A stretch of 7,308 nt of DNA. It comes from Gammaproteobacteria bacterium (GTDB taxonomy: Bacteria; Pseudomonadota; Gammaproteobacteria; Steroidobacterales; SZUA-146). The notes under the pieces were generated by a model that did no database searches, was not told the origin of the DNA, and was given only the letters and a program-made list of their open reading frames with translations. Position numbers and translations under genes: made by a program. Of this stretch, positions 6,199 through 7,308 are shown in pieces. Position 1 is the stretch's first letter; each line of letters begins with the position of its first letter. The DNA is taken from positions 1 through 7,308 of the forward strand of contig JABDLQ010000187.1 in the NCBI GenBank assembly GCA_013002925.1, given 5' to 3'.

Positions 6199-7308
6199 GG
6201 TACGGGTGTCACCGTAAATCGTCCGGGTGCCGTCCGTGCCTGCAGGCTGCGATCATACATGGATCCTGCATACGCTGAGGGCACCGTAAAATCACCCGCA
6301 CTGGTCAATTTTACACGATAACGAATTTCGGTAACGCTGCTGGTAAAGCTGCCATAAAACACGACACGATCTTCACGTATGTCGCGGTAGTCGGGGCGCC
6401 AGCGATTATAGCTGCCACGCAAGCTTTGGGTTTGCACCTCGAATCCCCCTGGCAGCATGTCGATCACCGCAACGTTGCTGCGCGTGCGGCCGGTGGAGCG
6501 TACTCTGAGGGCCACCGTCAGCTCCTGGCCAATTTCTGCCGTGCTGACTTCCTGGTTGTTGGCATCGAAATATTGACGATAGATCTCCAGACCTTCGGCA
6601 AGCGCATCAGCGGGCGGCGTGCGATCAAACCCACCTTGTGAAAGCACATGAAAAATACGCTGATCGCCACCGCCGCTGACCCTTACCTTGCGCAGGCTGT
6701 GACTGACGGCGGTGCGGGCAAACACGGCATTGTCCGATAGCTGTTGCGCGGTATCGCCGCTTATGTCTTCAATACGCAGTTGCGGTGCTCCCTGCAGTGC
6801 AAACACGCTGCGCGTGTATGCATTCAAGGCCATGATGGTGTATGCCGACGAGAGCGTGTTAAACCGGTTTTGCATGACAGGCGCGGTCAGTTTCCTGATG
6901 TCATCCGCCTGGATCGCGGACAACCGGTCGGGGAAATGGCGGGCTGTCAGGTACAGATACTGTGCGTCGCGTCCCAGTCGTGTATCAAAGTCACTGGCCA
7001 TTTCCGTACCCTGACCCATCGTATACTGTCCGATCAGATCCTGTGCCAGCCCGGTAATCTGCAACTGGTGATAGCTTGACGCCATGTAAGCGGCCAGCAA
7101 ATCCTCGCGCCACAATTCCTTGTGTGTGCGCTCAAGATGCTCATGCAGGTTAGTCAGAAAGTTGGTGGTAACGATGCCGTTACGGGTCAGCACATAGATG
7201 GCATAGGCGCGCAGGCGTGCTTTCACCAGTGACTCCGCCTCAGCGCTGGCAATGCGCCGCAGATACTCCAGCCCCGCGCGCAGCATGTCGCGTGGTACTG
7301 CCAGACCG
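6195..7308 (-). CDS. yfhM: Bacterial alpha-2-macroglobulin (YfhM-like), C-terminal part
   Basis: The last 370 codons of a protein whose relatives are about 1,500-1,900 residues long; the frame is open through the right edge, so the ATG at 7284-7286 is internal. Bacterial alpha-2-macroglobulins are periplasmic, usually inner-membrane-anchored lipoproteins that trap attacking proteases, often with a thioester. Counting from the first full codon here, residues 1 to about 170 are helical and match the end of the thioester/toroid domain, including RFNTLSSAYTIMALNAY (148-164). Residues about 245-370 match the C-terminal macroglobulin domain, with MLPGGFE (284-290), REDRVVFYG (311-319) and YAGSMYD (346-352). 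The thioester motif itself would be upstream, outside the window, so I cannot say whether it is kept. The gene overlaps pbpC by 4 bp (ATGA), the conserved arrangement of this pair. The symbol follows the E. coli homologue. Confidence 0.93.
   Translation of the reverse strand, partial: GLAVPRDMLRAGLEYLRRIASAEAESLVKARLRAYAIYVLTRNGIVTTNFLTNLHEHLERTHKELWREDLLAAYMASSYHQLQITGLAQDLIGQYTMGQGTEMASDFDTRLGRDAQYLYLTARHFPDRLSAIQADDIRKLTAPVMQNRFNTLSSAYTIMALNAYTRSVFALQGAPQLRIEDISGDTAQQLSDNAVFARTAVSHSLRKVRVSGGGDQRIFHVLSQGGFDRTPPADALAEGLEIYRQYFDANNQEVSTAEIGQELTVALRVRSTGRTRSNVAVIDMLPGGFEVQTQSLRGSYNRWRPDYRDIREDRVVFYGSFTSSVTEIRYRVKLTSAGDFTVPSAYAGSMYDRSLQARTAPGRFTVTPVP

Noticed and set aside
7284..7286. ATG at 7284-7286 as the start of a 363-residue protein
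   Set aside because: The frame stays open to the window edge, and the upstream residues GLAVPRD fit the alpha-2-macroglobulin family, so this methionine is internal to a much longer gene.
1..7308. CRISPR array, tandem repeats, insertion sequence ends, tRNA or other structural RNA
   Set aside because: I found no regularly spaced direct repeats, transposase-like proteins or cloverleaf-like sequences on either strand; nearly every base is accounted for by protein genes.

Overview
The window looks like an ordinary chromosomal stretch from a Gram-negative bacterium, probably a gammaproteobacterium. The reasons are the alpha-2-macroglobulin/PBP1C gene pair, lipobox signal peptides, and moderately GC-rich DNA (mid-fifties percent, judged by eye). 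I see no insertion sequence, tRNA, rRNA, CRISPR array or phage gene. The genome of origin cannot be named from the sequence alone.

Layout: five complete or near-complete genes and one fragment fill almost all of the window. (i) Positions 1-301, minus strand: the first 100 codons of an ornithine cyclodeaminase/mu-crystallin family enzyme, running off the left edge. (ii) A short divergent intergenic region (302-369) with a perfect 15-bp palindrome. (iii) Plus strand: a putative lipoprotein with an SRPBCC/AHSA1-like ligand-binding fold (370-966), then a secreted class C beta-lactamase-like serine hydrolase (1061-2668). (iv) Convergent with these, minus strand from the right edge down to 2689: the C-terminal part of a bacterial alpha-2-macroglobulin (6195 to beyond 7308), penicillin-binding protein 1C (3865-6198) and a Kelch-propeller lipoprotein (2689-3834).

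How they work together: the three right-hand genes look like one operon. The macroglobulin stop codon overlaps the pbpC start codon (ATGA), and the Kelch gene begins 30 nt after the pbpC stop. Bacterial alpha-2-macroglobulin is a periplasmic protease trap, and PBP1C is thought to repair peptidoglycan where the envelope is breached. The least-described part is the third gene, a lipid-anchored beta-propeller that may be an additional component of this envelope-defence module. The plus-strand pair is also predicted to act outside the cytoplasm, so five of the six genes here are envelope or periplasmic proteins. The cyclodeaminase is the only cytoplasmic enzyme. No gap between genes exceeds 100 bases.

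The window is mostly conventional. The items most worth a second look are the Kelch lipoprotein attached to the macroglobulin/pbpC operon, a long low-complexity insertion just before the catalytic serine of the serine hydrolase, and the palindrome between the divergent genes.
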